Below, piece after piece: positions 14,655 to 21,719 of a stretch of 21,719 nucleotides of DNA. Location of the stretch: the IMG/VR virus record IMGVR_UViG_3300020183_000526, positions 1 to 21,719 of that record; one strand, written 5' to 3'. Under the pieces are notes generated by a model, which ran no database searches, was not told the origin of the DNA, and saw only the letters and a list, made by a program, of their open reading frames with translations. The DNA comes from a virus. Position numbers and translations under genes: made by a program. How positions within the stretch are numbered: the stretch's first letter is position 1; every line of letters starts with the position of its first letter.

Positions 14655-15692
14655 TTAAAAAATGCCTGCTTTTTGACCTGCAGCGTAGGTAGACAGGCCA
14701 CCCAAGGCAACCCCTGCGATCTGTTGGAAAGGACTGGGCTGCGGGACCGACGCAGAAGAAAATGCCATCTGTGAGGAGGGCGCGCCTTTGTAGATGTCTG
14801 ACAAGAAGGCCGCTTGCTGATACGGAGCATAAAGCCGCTGCATTTCTGTTGCCCGCTGGGCTTCCAGACCCCGCTGTTGCAGTGCCTGTTGCGACTGGCC
14901 AAGCCCATACAAAAACCCAATGTCCCCTTGTTGCAGCTGCTGGGCCGTTTGTCCCAAGGCCGCTTGTTGGACCCCAAGTTGACCAAGCTGGCCACCTAGT
15001 TGGCCGTATGTCTGCCCCAGGCCGCCAAAAAGCTGGCCAATACCCAACTGACGCCCCCGAGCCGCCTCCTGAGCGGCCATAGCCGCCTGCTGTGCCTGAC
15101 CGAAATTCTGGGCGTAGTCCTGGGCGATGCGCTGAGACATGATGTCCTGCACATTGCGCTCCATCTCTGCCCGCTGCACACCCTCACGAGTGCCACCAAA
15201 AGCCCCAGCACGTACCGCCTGTGCCGCCTGTCCTTGTCCAGCAATATCTGCCTGACGACGGATGGCGCGAAGTGCCTGCTCAGTGACCGCCTCTTGATAG
15301 GGGTTCATGAAGGCAAGCGCCGAGCGCGGATCGTACATACCGGCTGCTCCTGCTCCTGCGATCTGAGCCGCGCTTAATGCACCAAGGCCTTCTCCTGCAG
15401 CCCCATAGCCCCCGCCCAAAGAGACATTGGCTGCTTGGATATAAGGCAAAAAGCTGCCAATGCCTTGTTGCATCCCAGCCTGAAGAGCGGCCTGCTGCGC
15501 AGGAGTAAACCCAGCAATCTGGTAAGAAGGCAGACGCGCTTGAAGCGTCTGTGAAGGAGGAAGATCCTTCCCTGTTTCAGGATCTTTATCATAAGCAAGC
15601 TTAGCTGCTGAACCGAGCAAGTCTAGCTTGATTGCCTCAAGCCGTGGATCCTCTTGGTATCTTTGGATTTGTTCTGTAACTGAAACAGCCAT
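14655..15692 (-). CDS. Ala/Gln-rich virion protein (345 aa), probable internal or ejection protein
   Basis: 345 residues, soluble, helical and strongly rich in Ala, Gln and Gly. The recognisable core, MNPYQEAVTEQALRAIRRQADIAGQGQAAQAVRAGAFGG interrupted here for length (about 128-166), followed by a heptad-like Gln/Ala helix, is common in virion proteins of environmental podoviruses and siphoviruses. A repetitive part (about 218-245) is built from GQLGQLG-like units. The C-terminus (SPFQQIAGVALGGLSTYAAGQ) ends in a short hydrophobic stretch. SD GGGGAG precedes ATG 15692, and only 3 bases separate it from the upstream gene. A structural role is inferred from gene order and composition. Confidence 0.7.
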   Translation of the reverse strand: MAVSVTEQIQRYQEDPRLEAIKLDLLGSAAKLAYDKDPETGKDLPPSQTLQARLPSYQIAGFTPAQQAALQAGMQQGIGSFLPYIQAANVSLGGGYGAAGEGLGALSAAQIAGAGAAGMYDPRSALAFMNPYQEAVTEQALRAIRRQADIAGQGQAAQAVRAGAFGGTREGVQRAEMERNVQDIMSQRIAQDYAQNFGQAQQAAMAAQEAARGRQLGIGQLFGGLGQTYGQLGGQLGQLGVQQAALGQTAQQLQQGDIGFLYGLGQSQQALQQRGLEAQRATEMQRLYAPYQQAAFLSDIYKGAPSSQMAFSSASVPQPSPFQQIAGVALGGLSTYAAGQKAGIF

Positions 15693-15695
15693 GAC

Positions 15696-17663
15696 TTATC
15701 TCCCCTTTCCTACGGGACCACCTTCGAGCATCTTCATTAACCGGTACATCTTGGCAGCGCCCTTGCGCCGTGAGCCGTTGCCCATGTTCCGTACAGACTT
15801 GGCAGTGAACACGAACTCACCGTCAGAGAGCATGGCCGGGATGGAATCTGAAGTGCCTGTTCCTGGTCCGTTAATCGCGCCTGTCCTGCGGGGGAAGTTG
15901 GTCACGCCCTCGGGACTAGAGCCCCTAGCTGCCGTATAGGGCATCCTGTCGAACGCCCCACGGACAAAGCCCCCGAAGAACTCAGGGCGCGCTTGGCGGA
16001 ACGCTGCCGCCTCTTCTGCGCGCTGCCTGTTGTACTCTTCGAGCGACATGCCCCCTTCACCTTCGATGGGCTTGAACAGGTTGCTGATGCCCCCGGTCGT
16101 CGCCTCAAGGGCCAAGGCGCCTGTGGCGGCGAGTGGGCCGTACTTGGCGAACACCCCAGGAGCTTCTTTAGTGGCCATGTCTTGAGCAAGTTTCATGGTC
16201 TCCGCAGTTTTAGGAAGCCCTTTTGTTGTCACTAAATCATTAAAAATAGTGTCAGCAGAACGCCCCTGAATGCTTGCACGGGTTGGAGACAAACGCTCTG
16301 AGTAAAAGTCACTAATCCTTTCCCCAAAAGTCTTAGGAGCGGCAGGTGTTGATCTAAGCCCCGCTGATGCAGGAGTTTGCATACCTGCACTTTCTACGGC
16401 GTCTACAAATGGATCCCCTACTGGCCGCAAAGGAACTTGACCGGCGGGGAAAGGGGAGCTAGGCGCAGGCGCACCTGGGGCCGCAGCCGGGGGTGGGGGC
16501 ATCCCTCTTGTAAAGTCCGAAAATCCACCTAGAACGGGGCTTCCAGTAGGGCCACCGGTTTCAACAATTTGCGCTGCTGATGGCGCCGGTGACACGGCAG
16601 GTGCAGCCAAACTAGCGGCAGCGGGTGCAGGAGCAGCGGGCCGAACCATCTCAGCGGCAGCTTTAAAAGGCGCTGTAATTTGCTCTACACCACGAGTAAA
16701 CCCTTCGCCAAAGGTTTTTGGTGTGTTTGAAGGCACACCAGAAAAACCGGCATCACTAACTAGACCTGATCCCACATAAGAGGTAAGCCCAGCAGTGATG
16801 CCCTTACGTAAGGAGTTTTTAAGGCCATCTCCAGCAAGAAGACTTGCGCCAAATGTGCCTATGCCAGCGCTCAACCCAAACTGCGCCGCAGTACCTAAAG
16901 TGATACCAGCAGTAGAAGACAAAGCACCTACAGCCATAGGCCCAAGAAACGCGCCTAGGGCTACGCCGATAACTATCCGTCCGACAGTGCTCTTGGCAAA
17001 CTTTTTAAGTGCCCTGCCGATTTTCTTTAAGAAAAACTCAGGCAGCCCCGTGTATGGGTTGATGGTCCCTGAGCCGCCCATCTGGCGCAACATCATCGCC
17101 TCTTCCGGCGTAATGTGGGCAAGCATGGTATCGCCACTACGGCCCATGGCGGCGAGCTCACGCGCAATCGGCTGCATCTGCGGCAGTCCAGCAATCCCGC
17201 CTTCGGCCATTTCCATGGGCATCTGAAGTCCCATGGGCCCTGGTTCGCGAGAAAGGTTTTCTGCCTCTTCCACAGCAATTCGCATTGCCATGAAAAACTC
17301 AAGGTCAAAAGTCTCGGGCAGCAAGTCCTCAGAAATGCCTTCCTGAAGCAAGCGCATACGAACTTGAGGGTAGTTGTTGGGATCGTTCAAGACGGTTTCC
17401 ACAACACGGCGCATCATGGCAATCTCATCAGGCGTGAGACGCGCTTCACGAATAGCCTGTATGAACTCTTGAACCTCAGCGGGATCTACCTCCGACCCTG
17501 CTTCTAAGAGCTCTTTTGTGAACTGTGGATATCCTATGTCTCGCGCGGCCTGCTGCGAGGCAATAAGAGGAGCAAAAGAGTCCAGTCCGTCCTGGGAAGC
17601 CATTCCGCCTACATTTGTAGGCAGGTTCATAATTCCTGCACCGTTCATGGGTGTCCTTTCCAA
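15696..17663 (-). CDS. Virion-associated protein with hydrophobic centre (655 aa)
   Basis: Order: helical N-terminus with LTPDEIAMMRRVVETVLNDP (77-96); EMAEGGIAGLPQMQ (151-164), sharing the GGIAGL motif with the neighbouring 645-residue protein; SGDTMLAHITPEEAMMLRQMGG (176-197) and GTINPYTGLPEFF (199-211), a conserved block in environmental phages; a hydrophobic Gly/Ala region (about 228-275) that could cross or insert into a membrane; an Ala/Pro-rich low-complexity linker (about 330-430); and a conserved C-terminal block with GPGTGTSDSIPAMLSDGEFVF (about 600-620) and SRRKGAAKMYRLM. The function of this family is unknown to me; the late operon position and the membrane-like centre suggest an ejected or internal virion component. 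Its SD lies in a possible hairpin (see separate entry). Confidence 0.7.
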   Translation of the reverse strand: MERTPMNGAGIMNLPTNVGGMASQDGLDSFAPLIASQQAARDIGYPQFTKELLEAGSEVDPAEVQEFIQAIREARLTPDEIAMMRRVVETVLNDPNNYPQVRMRLLQEGISEDLLPETFDLEFFMAMRIAVEEAENLSREPGPMGLQMPMEMAEGGIAGLPQMQPIARELAAMGRSGDTMLAHITPEEAMMLRQMGGSGTINPYTGLPEFFLKKIGRALKKFAKSTVGRIVIGVALGAFLGPMAVGALSSTAGITLGTAAQFGLSAGIGTFGASLLAGDGLKNSLRKGITAGLTSYVGSGLVSDAGFSGVPSNTPKTFGEGFTRGVEQITAPFKAAAEMVRPAAPAPAAASLAAPAVSPAPSAAQIVETGGPTGSPVLGGFSDFTRGMPPPPAAAPGAPAPSSPFPAGQVPLRPVGDPFVDAVESAGMQTPASAGLRSTPAAPKTFGERISDFYSERLSPTRASIQGRSADTIFNDLVTTKGLPKTAETMKLAQDMATKEAPGVFAKYGPLAATGALALEATTGGISNLFKPIEGEGGMSLEEYNRQRAEEAAAFRQARPEFFGGFVRGAFDRMPYTAARGSSPEGVTNFPRRTGAINGPGTGTSDSIPAMLSDGEFVFTAKSVRNMGNGSRRKGAAKMYRLMKMLEGGPVGKGR

Positions 17664-17704
17664 ATTAATATGTAGGCCTCGTTGGGCGCGCGCCGGGAAA
17701 GGAC
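17653..17704 (-). promoter_or_regulatory. Inverted repeat that can sequester the ribosome site of the 655-aa gene
   Basis: On the minus strand, GTCCTTTCC (17704-17696) is the exact complement of GGAAAGGAC (17661-17653). The second arm holds the Shine-Dalgarno and ends 5 bases before the A of the ATG at 17663. The 34-base loop starts with CGGCGCGCGCC, containing the 10-base palindrome GGCGCGCGCC. Pairing would hide the ribosome site. The 70-base gap (17664-17733) is the longest within the late operon; I found no convincing promoter in it. Confidence 0.5.
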
Positions 17705-17733
17705 GCGAAATAACCCCGATTATCTGGTTTTTA

Positions 17734-18066
17734 TCAGTTCCTGTCTACTTCAAGGTAGGACAGATAAAAGACCACAGAACCCTCAGTAGAAGTTACGTTT
17801 AGCTCGTCTCCGGCCTCTAAAACACAAGGCACACCGTTGAAAACATCCACAGTCGCGTTGACGGAAAGTGTTTTTCCTCGAAGCAAATAATGCGCCGGGG
17901 CAGAACCTCCTGTGTACTGGGTGACCGTAATCGACGAAGCCAACGCACCAGAATTAGTCACCCGCAAAGAGCGCAACACGCCGGTATTAGCCTCCGGCGC
18001 AGTGTAGATGGTCGTCTCTACCCCAGCAGAGGGGATAGATGTTTTCCTGAAATATTTGTTTGACAT
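17734..18066 (-). CDS. Small beta-rich virion protein (110 aa)
   Basis: 110 residues, predicted almost entirely beta: alternating polar and hydrophobic stretches such as TTIYTAPEANTGVLRSLRVTN, SSITVTQY, ATVDVFNGVPCVLEAGDELNVT and GSVVFYLSYLEV. No signal peptide or membrane helix. Proteins of this type in phage virion operons usually decorate the head or accompany tail fibres, but the exact role is not recognised. ATG 18066 directly follows the stop of the upstream 488-residue gene (TAAATG), and the gene ends in a double stop (TGATAA). Confidence 0.6.
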   Translation of the reverse strand: MSNKYFRKTSIPSAGVETTIYTAPEANTGVLRSLRVTNSGALASSITVTQYTGGSAPAHYLLRGKTLSVNATVDVFNGVPCVLEAGDELNVTSTEGSVVFYLSYLEVDRN

Positions 18067-19533
18067 TTACGCCACCGTGACCGTTGGAGCTACTCCAGCT
18101 AGGGTAAGCCCAGCTGTTCCTGGGAAAGCGTAGATTATTGGGTTTCCTTGTACAGGGTCTGTAATATCAAAAAAGCTCAACGAACCCAGACCGTCTCCCG
18201 TACCTGTAATTAGACGCATGGCCAGGGTGTAAATGTCCCTCGTTCCAGCCAGACTTATGCCTAGTTGCAGTGCAAAATTGTAGGAAACATCTACGTTTAT
18301 AGGAACCTTGGCTTGGTTAGTGGAGGCTAACAAATCACTGTAAACAATGGTTCCGCCTGACATAGTTGTGGCCGTGGTATCACTCTCTATATTGGCTGAA
18401 AGAGAAGTAAACGCTGCTCCAGAAAGTGTTGCATTTTTAACCAACGCCACTTCAAAAAGGTCGTTTGAAGATGTCGGCAGGAAAGAAAGTGCTGCCGGAA
18501 GCACAATTGCCCCCGTTCTGGTGGCCTTGAGCCGTGCAGAAACGACCGGGACAAAACTCGTGCCAACTCCAGTCAAAGCCGAAGTACGACGCGCCCAGAT
18601 CTGAGAGGACTTTTGGTCATACCCACCCTCAGAGATCACCGAAGAACAGATTTGCTTTAATGCCGAAGAGGACGCCGTGACGCCAGTATTTTCAATCTCA
18701 TACCGCAAAGGCAGGATTGCCGTGGTCATATAGACCTTGTCAATGTCGTTGGCGTTATTAAACGTATGGCACACGATGAAGATGCCGTTGATCACGAACC
18801 CCGCGCGAACCGAACCCACCCCCAGCCACTCAAAGTCCAAGAACAAAATCTGGCTCTTGGTCACATCAAACGTCAGTCCAGAAGGCCCCGTGCCGTCTAA
18901 CTTGTCCCCGTTCCATGACGCTTGGTTCACGGTCCGAGCGTCGCTAGGCACCCCACTGGAAGAAGTCCTCAACACAAAAGAAAGCGTCGTTCCACTTTGC
19001 TGGAAAAACACCCCGTTATCGGTGTTGAAGTACCCCACCCGCTGCCGCAGGTTGGCCTTGCCCGCATTCATAACCGAAGTGGCTAGAACAAGAAGACTTT
19101 TCCCCGGTTGGTAAGGGAAATTCCTAAATGTCTGACGTATGACCTTATCCCCCGAGGCCGTGCCAACATTAAGGTTCACGCTACTCTGATCCAGTAAATA
19201 GCTCGTCGAGCCACTACCCGTGAGCGCCGTGTCGTACTGCGAATCCGGCTGGTATCGGTTCTGGCTGTCAAAGACTGTGTAAGGCTGCGAAGTCCGCAGT
19301 CTGCCAAATGCATCCAAGGAAGTGGCGGAAAAAGGATAACCGTTCATTTCTGACTCTCCGCGACTCTCGAACCAGGACAAAGCGCCCTGCGTGTTTTCGC
19401 TAAAAACAGGCGTATAGGTTGAATTAAGCTGTAAAACAATCTGCTCAAGCGAACGCACAAGCTGGTTGAACTGCTGCGGATCATATTGTTGCGAGACAGC
19501 ATTAGGCAGCCTGACATTGGTAATCTTGGACAT
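18067..19533 (-). CDS. Probable tail/fibre-associated structural protein (488 aa)
   Basis: 488 residues. The N-terminal helix (about 15-45, QQFNQLVRSLEQIVLQLNSTY) is followed by a beta-rich body without transmembrane segments. Recognisable parts are SLDAFGRLRTSQPYTVFDSQNRY (about 71-93), RQTFRNFPYQPGKS (about 132-145) and LPLRYEIENTG (about 271-281), a pattern I associate with conserved structural proteins of environmental tailed phages, sometimes annotated as tail or fibre proteins. The protein is rich in Ser, Thr and Asn, typical of exposed virion proteins. Its ATG follows the stop of the gp10-like gene without a gap (TAGATG), so it is translated together with it. A head-fibre or tail-fibre identity cannot be separated from the sequence alone. 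Confidence 0.65.
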   Translation of the reverse strand: MSKITNVRLPNAVSQQYDPQQFNQLVRSLEQIVLQLNSTYTPVFSENTQGALSWFESRGESEMNGYPFSATSLDAFGRLRTSQPYTVFDSQNRYQPDSQYDTALTGSGSTSYLLDQSSVNLNVGTASGDKVIRQTFRNFPYQPGKSLLVLATSVMNAGKANLRQRVGYFNTDNGVFFQQSGTTLSFVLRTSSSGVPSDARTVNQASWNGDKLDGTGPSGLTFDVTKSQILFLDFEWLGVGSVRAGFVINGIFIVCHTFNNANDIDKVYMTTAILPLRYEIENTGVTASSSALKQICSSVISEGGYDQKSSQIWARRTSALTGVGTSFVPVVSARLKATRTGAIVLPAALSFLPTSSNDLFEVALVKNATLSGAAFTSLSANIESDTTATTMSGGTIVYSDLLASTNQAKVPINVDVSYNFALQLGISLAGTRDIYTLAMRLITGTGDGLGSLSFFDITDPVQGNPIIYAFPGTAGLTLAGVAPTVTVA

Positions 19534-21411
19534 CTATCTAAGTCCATCCGGCTGCACATCTACCCGTAGTGTTCCATAACGCCAGTTGGTGCCAAGGGCA
19601 TCACTAACAATCCGAAGCGAGATCTGCCTGCCGCGCGCCCGCGTGTCCACTTTCTGTGTGGTCGGGGTGATTACATAAGGGTCCAAGGAACTGGGACTGG
19701 CACTGGCCTGGGGGTAAGGTCTTAGCAACAGGTTGACCGTGAGGTTTCCAAGCTGGTTTTTGAAGTCAGGGATGAACCGCTTCATGTACAGCATGTTATC
19801 CCCCTCTGAGATATCAAAGTACCCAGACTGGATGAAAGCCACAATCGGCAGGCCGTCGCCGTTCACACCCTCTTCTTGGTTGTATACCAAGGTTCTACCG
19901 GGCGTTAAGCCGTAAATTGTAGAGATGGTGGGCTCGGTGCTGTCTTGGAGATACTCCGCACCAAGAGGCTTGGGATACGTCCCAAGATCAACCCAAGCTG
20001 TTCGAGGCATCGTGCCCACGTGCCACGTGTTTTCAAGGTAGTTGTAGGTGACAAATCGGTCGATCTGGTCGCTGGTAAAGGAGCAATACCACCAAGTCAC
20101 CTCGTTGAACTGGGAATTCACCCCAGCATGGGTCTTGGCCCCTTGCACGACATTTATGTCCTTAAACACATAGTCTTGGACCGTGGACGGCAGCTTTTTA
20201 ACCGTACCGTCGAACATGTAAAACGCCTCAGTGCCCATCCAAAAGGCAACACCGTTCACGTCCACCGCAGCATGCGGCCCGATACAGCCGCAGTTAGCGC
20301 CAAGCTGCTGAAACCCAAAAGTGTACGGCGGACCGACGTACTGCATGCCATGCAAAGATGTGTCGGTGAAGATCAAAATCTGCCCCCGCGAGCGCACCGC
20401 TGAGACAATACGGCTGCCATCTGTCAGGCGCTGCCCCCCAGCCGTGTTCGTGGCCGTCTCAGCAAAGGTGTTGATGTCCTCTTGGTTGGAGAAGCGCACA
20501 AACATCGGGTCTTGGGTGCTTGTTGTACCGATTACCGTTTCCGTACCAAAACAGACTAGATGCCTGTCTGGCGTGGACACAAGAGCATAGGCGCTTTTCG
20601 TTGGAGCACCGCTAATGGCAGTGGCCCGTGTTCCAAGGCCCGCGCTCAAGTCCCAACGATAAATGGCTCCGTTGACAAGCTGGCAGATAAGGTCTTCACC
20701 AAATGTGTCTAACTGCCAGACGCGAGAGCTTAGAAACACCCCCGTTCCACTTGTTCTCGGAGTGTTCCAAGTGCTCTCGCCCCACGTTCCAACGCCCCAG
20801 CCAAAGTCAAAAAAGCTGGTGTCCGTCCCAACGCTGATCTGATAAGTGCCTACAACAGCAGCCCCACCGTTTCCAGAGTCCGAGGCATTTGCTGCAACAG
20901 GAGAGGTAATTGTGTAGCTGTTGGCATTGATGATTGAGGTAATCTCAAACTGCGATTGCAAAATAGCCTGGGTTATGTTTCCCCCCACCCCCAGACCATT
21001 CGCACCCACCCCGCTAAAAGTAACAAAATCCCCTACGGTTGCCCCGTGGGCATTGTCTGTTACTGTGATGACCGTGGATCCCGTAGAAGCGGCAAAGGTC
21101 ACATCCCCGGCAGCGGTAGTGGCTCGAATAGGGGTGATATCGGCCCACGCGCCACCAAAGAACACATACAGCTTTCTCGTCGTACCCACGGCAACATAGG
21201 GTGAGCCATCCAAGGCATTCCAGGTAAAAACCTCGCTTGCAAGGCCTACGAGGTAAGAATTAGCGTTACTGAACCGCGTCCAACCGCCCAGCTTTTCTGG
21301 CAGGCCGTAGCGAAAACGAATGAAATCCCCGTCAATCCAGCCGCCTTCCGCACCGTATTCGGTGTTCTGCTTGTCGATTCCTGGTTTTAGAAAGAGGCGG
21401 GCAAGGGGCAC
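19534..21411 (-). CDS. P22 gp10-like packaged-DNA stabilisation / head-tail connector protein
   Basis: 625 residues, beta-rich. The N-terminus, LFLKPGIDKQNTEYGAEGGW interrupted here, then GDFIRFRYGLPEKLGGW (28-44), is typical of the family of P22 gp10 stabilisation proteins, which close the portal after packaging and form the tail hub or nozzle of podoviruses. Later parts resemble propeller blades: repeated short strands with aromatic and Gly residues (for example WGVGTWGESTW, YRWDLSAGLG, FWMGTEAFYMFDG, TWHVGTMPRTAW). A Thr/Val/Ala-rich inserted domain (about 95-190) may be an Ig-like or jelly-roll insertion. The start is GTG 21411, placed directly after the M15 stop (TGAGTG) with GGAG upstream. 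Family assignment is good; the exact position in the particle is inferred. Confidence 0.75.
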   Translation of the reverse strand: MPLARLFLKPGIDKQNTEYGAEGGWIDGDFIRFRYGLPEKLGGWTRFSNANSYLVGLASEVFTWNALDGSPYVAVGTTRKLYVFFGGAWADITPIRATTAAGDVTFAASTGSTVITVTDNAHGATVGDFVTFSGVGANGLGVGGNITQAILQSQFEITSIINANSYTITSPVAANASDSGNGGAAVVGTYQISVGTDTSFFDFGWGVGTWGESTWNTPRTSGTGVFLSSRVWQLDTFGEDLICQLVNGAIYRWDLSAGLGTRATAISGAPTKSAYALVSTPDRHLVCFGTETVIGTTSTQDPMFVRFSNQEDINTFAETATNTAGGQRLTDGSRIVSAVRSRGQILIFTDTSLHGMQYVGPPYTFGFQQLGANCGCIGPHAAVDVNGVAFWMGTEAFYMFDGTVKKLPSTVQDYVFKDINVVQGAKTHAGVNSQFNEVTWWYCSFTSDQIDRFVTYNYLENTWHVGTMPRTAWVDLGTYPKPLGAEYLQDSTEPTISTIYGLTPGRTLVYNQEEGVNGDGLPIVAFIQSGYFDISEGDNMLYMKRFIPDFKNQLGNLTVNLLLRPYPQASASPSSLDPYVITPTTQKVDTRARGRQISLRIVSDALGTNWRYGTLRVDVQPDGLR

Positions 21412-21719
21412 TCAATAGCTCCATACGCTCGGGGTAGGTAGTTGCCCAGACCGAATGTCTACGTGGATAAAACGACCTGTGCCTTTTTGTTGCACACCAA
21501 CACCGGTGAAGCCGTGTTTGAACGCCAGGGAGAGGATTCTGTGGGCCTCTGCACCCTCAGCCGCGATGTCAGCAGCCAAGCCTAATGCGTGAGCGCCAGG
21601 GGCGGTTTTCTTGGCTTCTACGGGGTGCTGTGGACAACGATATCCGGAGGTGATCTTTATGGGTTTACCGTACTCGGTGCGCATCGCCTGGAGCTTATCC
21701 AACAGACCTTCTTGGACAC
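21412..21719 (-). CDS. Peptidase M15-like (D-Ala-D-Ala carboxypeptidase/endolysin), 5' end beyond window
   Basis: Zinc peptidase of the M15 (VanX/DUF882-like) type, acting on peptidoglycan cross-links. It would serve as an endolysin or as a virion-associated wall hydrolase. Visible are ITSGYRCPQHPVEAKK, GAHALGLAADI (zinc ligands His and Asp) and GRFIHVD (third ligand His), ending in TPSVWSY. The frame is still open to the right edge (VQEGLLDKLQAMRTEYGKP), and the family normally begins about 20-40 residues earlier, so the start is outside the window. A TTG at 21702 is an unlikely start. No signal peptide is visible in the part present. It sits directly upstream of the gp10-like gene with no gap. 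Confidence 0.88.
   Translation of the reverse strand, partial: VQEGLLDKLQAMRTEYGKPIKITSGYRCPQHPVEAKKTAPGAHALGLAADIAAEGAEAHRILSLAFKHGFTGVGVQQKGTGRFIHVDIRSGQLPTPSVWSY

Noticed and set aside
1-21719. CRISPR array, tRNA, integrase or prophage attachment site
   Set aside because: No direct repeats with regular spacers, no cloverleaf and no recombinase motif were seen on either strand.

Overview
The window is a compact, gene-dense stretch of a tailed double-stranded DNA phage (Caudoviricetes), most likely podovirus-like and from an environmental metagenome. This is inferred from a phage replication module (family A DNA polymerase, SF1 and Snf2-type helicases, archaeo-eukaryotic-type primase, PD-(D/E)XK nuclease) next to a virion module with a P22 gp10-like protein and large Ala/Gln/Gly-rich internal proteins. 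I see no rRNA, tRNA, CRISPR array, integrase or insertion sequence. The host cannot be named from the sequence. No stretch over 300 bases lacks a gene.

Layout. Bases 1-7389 (minus strand, reading leftwards from about 7420) hold the replication operon: a small hypothetical protein, a 184-aa conserved phage protein, a 254-aa putative ssDNA-binding-like protein, a rho-independent terminator, then primase, SF1 helicase and DNA polymerase I, with junctions that overlap by 1-4 bases. Bases 7470-9631 (plus strand) hold a Snf2-like helicase and a PD-(D/E)XK nuclease, divergent from the replication operon across an 80-base promoter region. Bases 9577-21719 (minus strand) hold the late virion operon: M15 peptidase, gp10-like stabilisation protein, two beta-rich surface or tail proteins, then four large virion proteins that are probably internal or ejected. 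The late operon and the nuclease gene converge and overlap by 55 bases.

The main discovery is in the polymerase. Its gene runs off the left edge and carries an in-frame intein (380-1342, 321 codons) inserted in the O-helix (motif B) between Lys-Thr and Cys. The splicing blocks lie at the two ends: Cys1, TPDH in block B, a block F with Asp and His, and Ser-Asn before Cys+1. The middle, where a homing endonuclease normally sits in frame, has no endonuclease motif in the intein frame. A complete zinc-binding HNH homing endonuclease (388-1197) is instead encoded in the +1 frame, with its own strong Shine-Dalgarno sequence embedded in intein codons and a stop codon 8 bases before the intein end. 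Both frames are open for about 810 bases. This looks like a homing endonuclease gene nested out of frame in an intein, so one stretch of DNA would encode both a splicing element and, separately, its mobility enzyme.

How the genes would work together: the AEP-type primase, the two helicases, the ssDNA-binding-like protein and Pol I (with Leu at the position equivalent to E. coli 762) would form a phage-encoded replisome. The Snf2/nuclease pair would process or recombine DNA. The minus-strand late genes build the head-tail connector, fibres and ejection apparatus.
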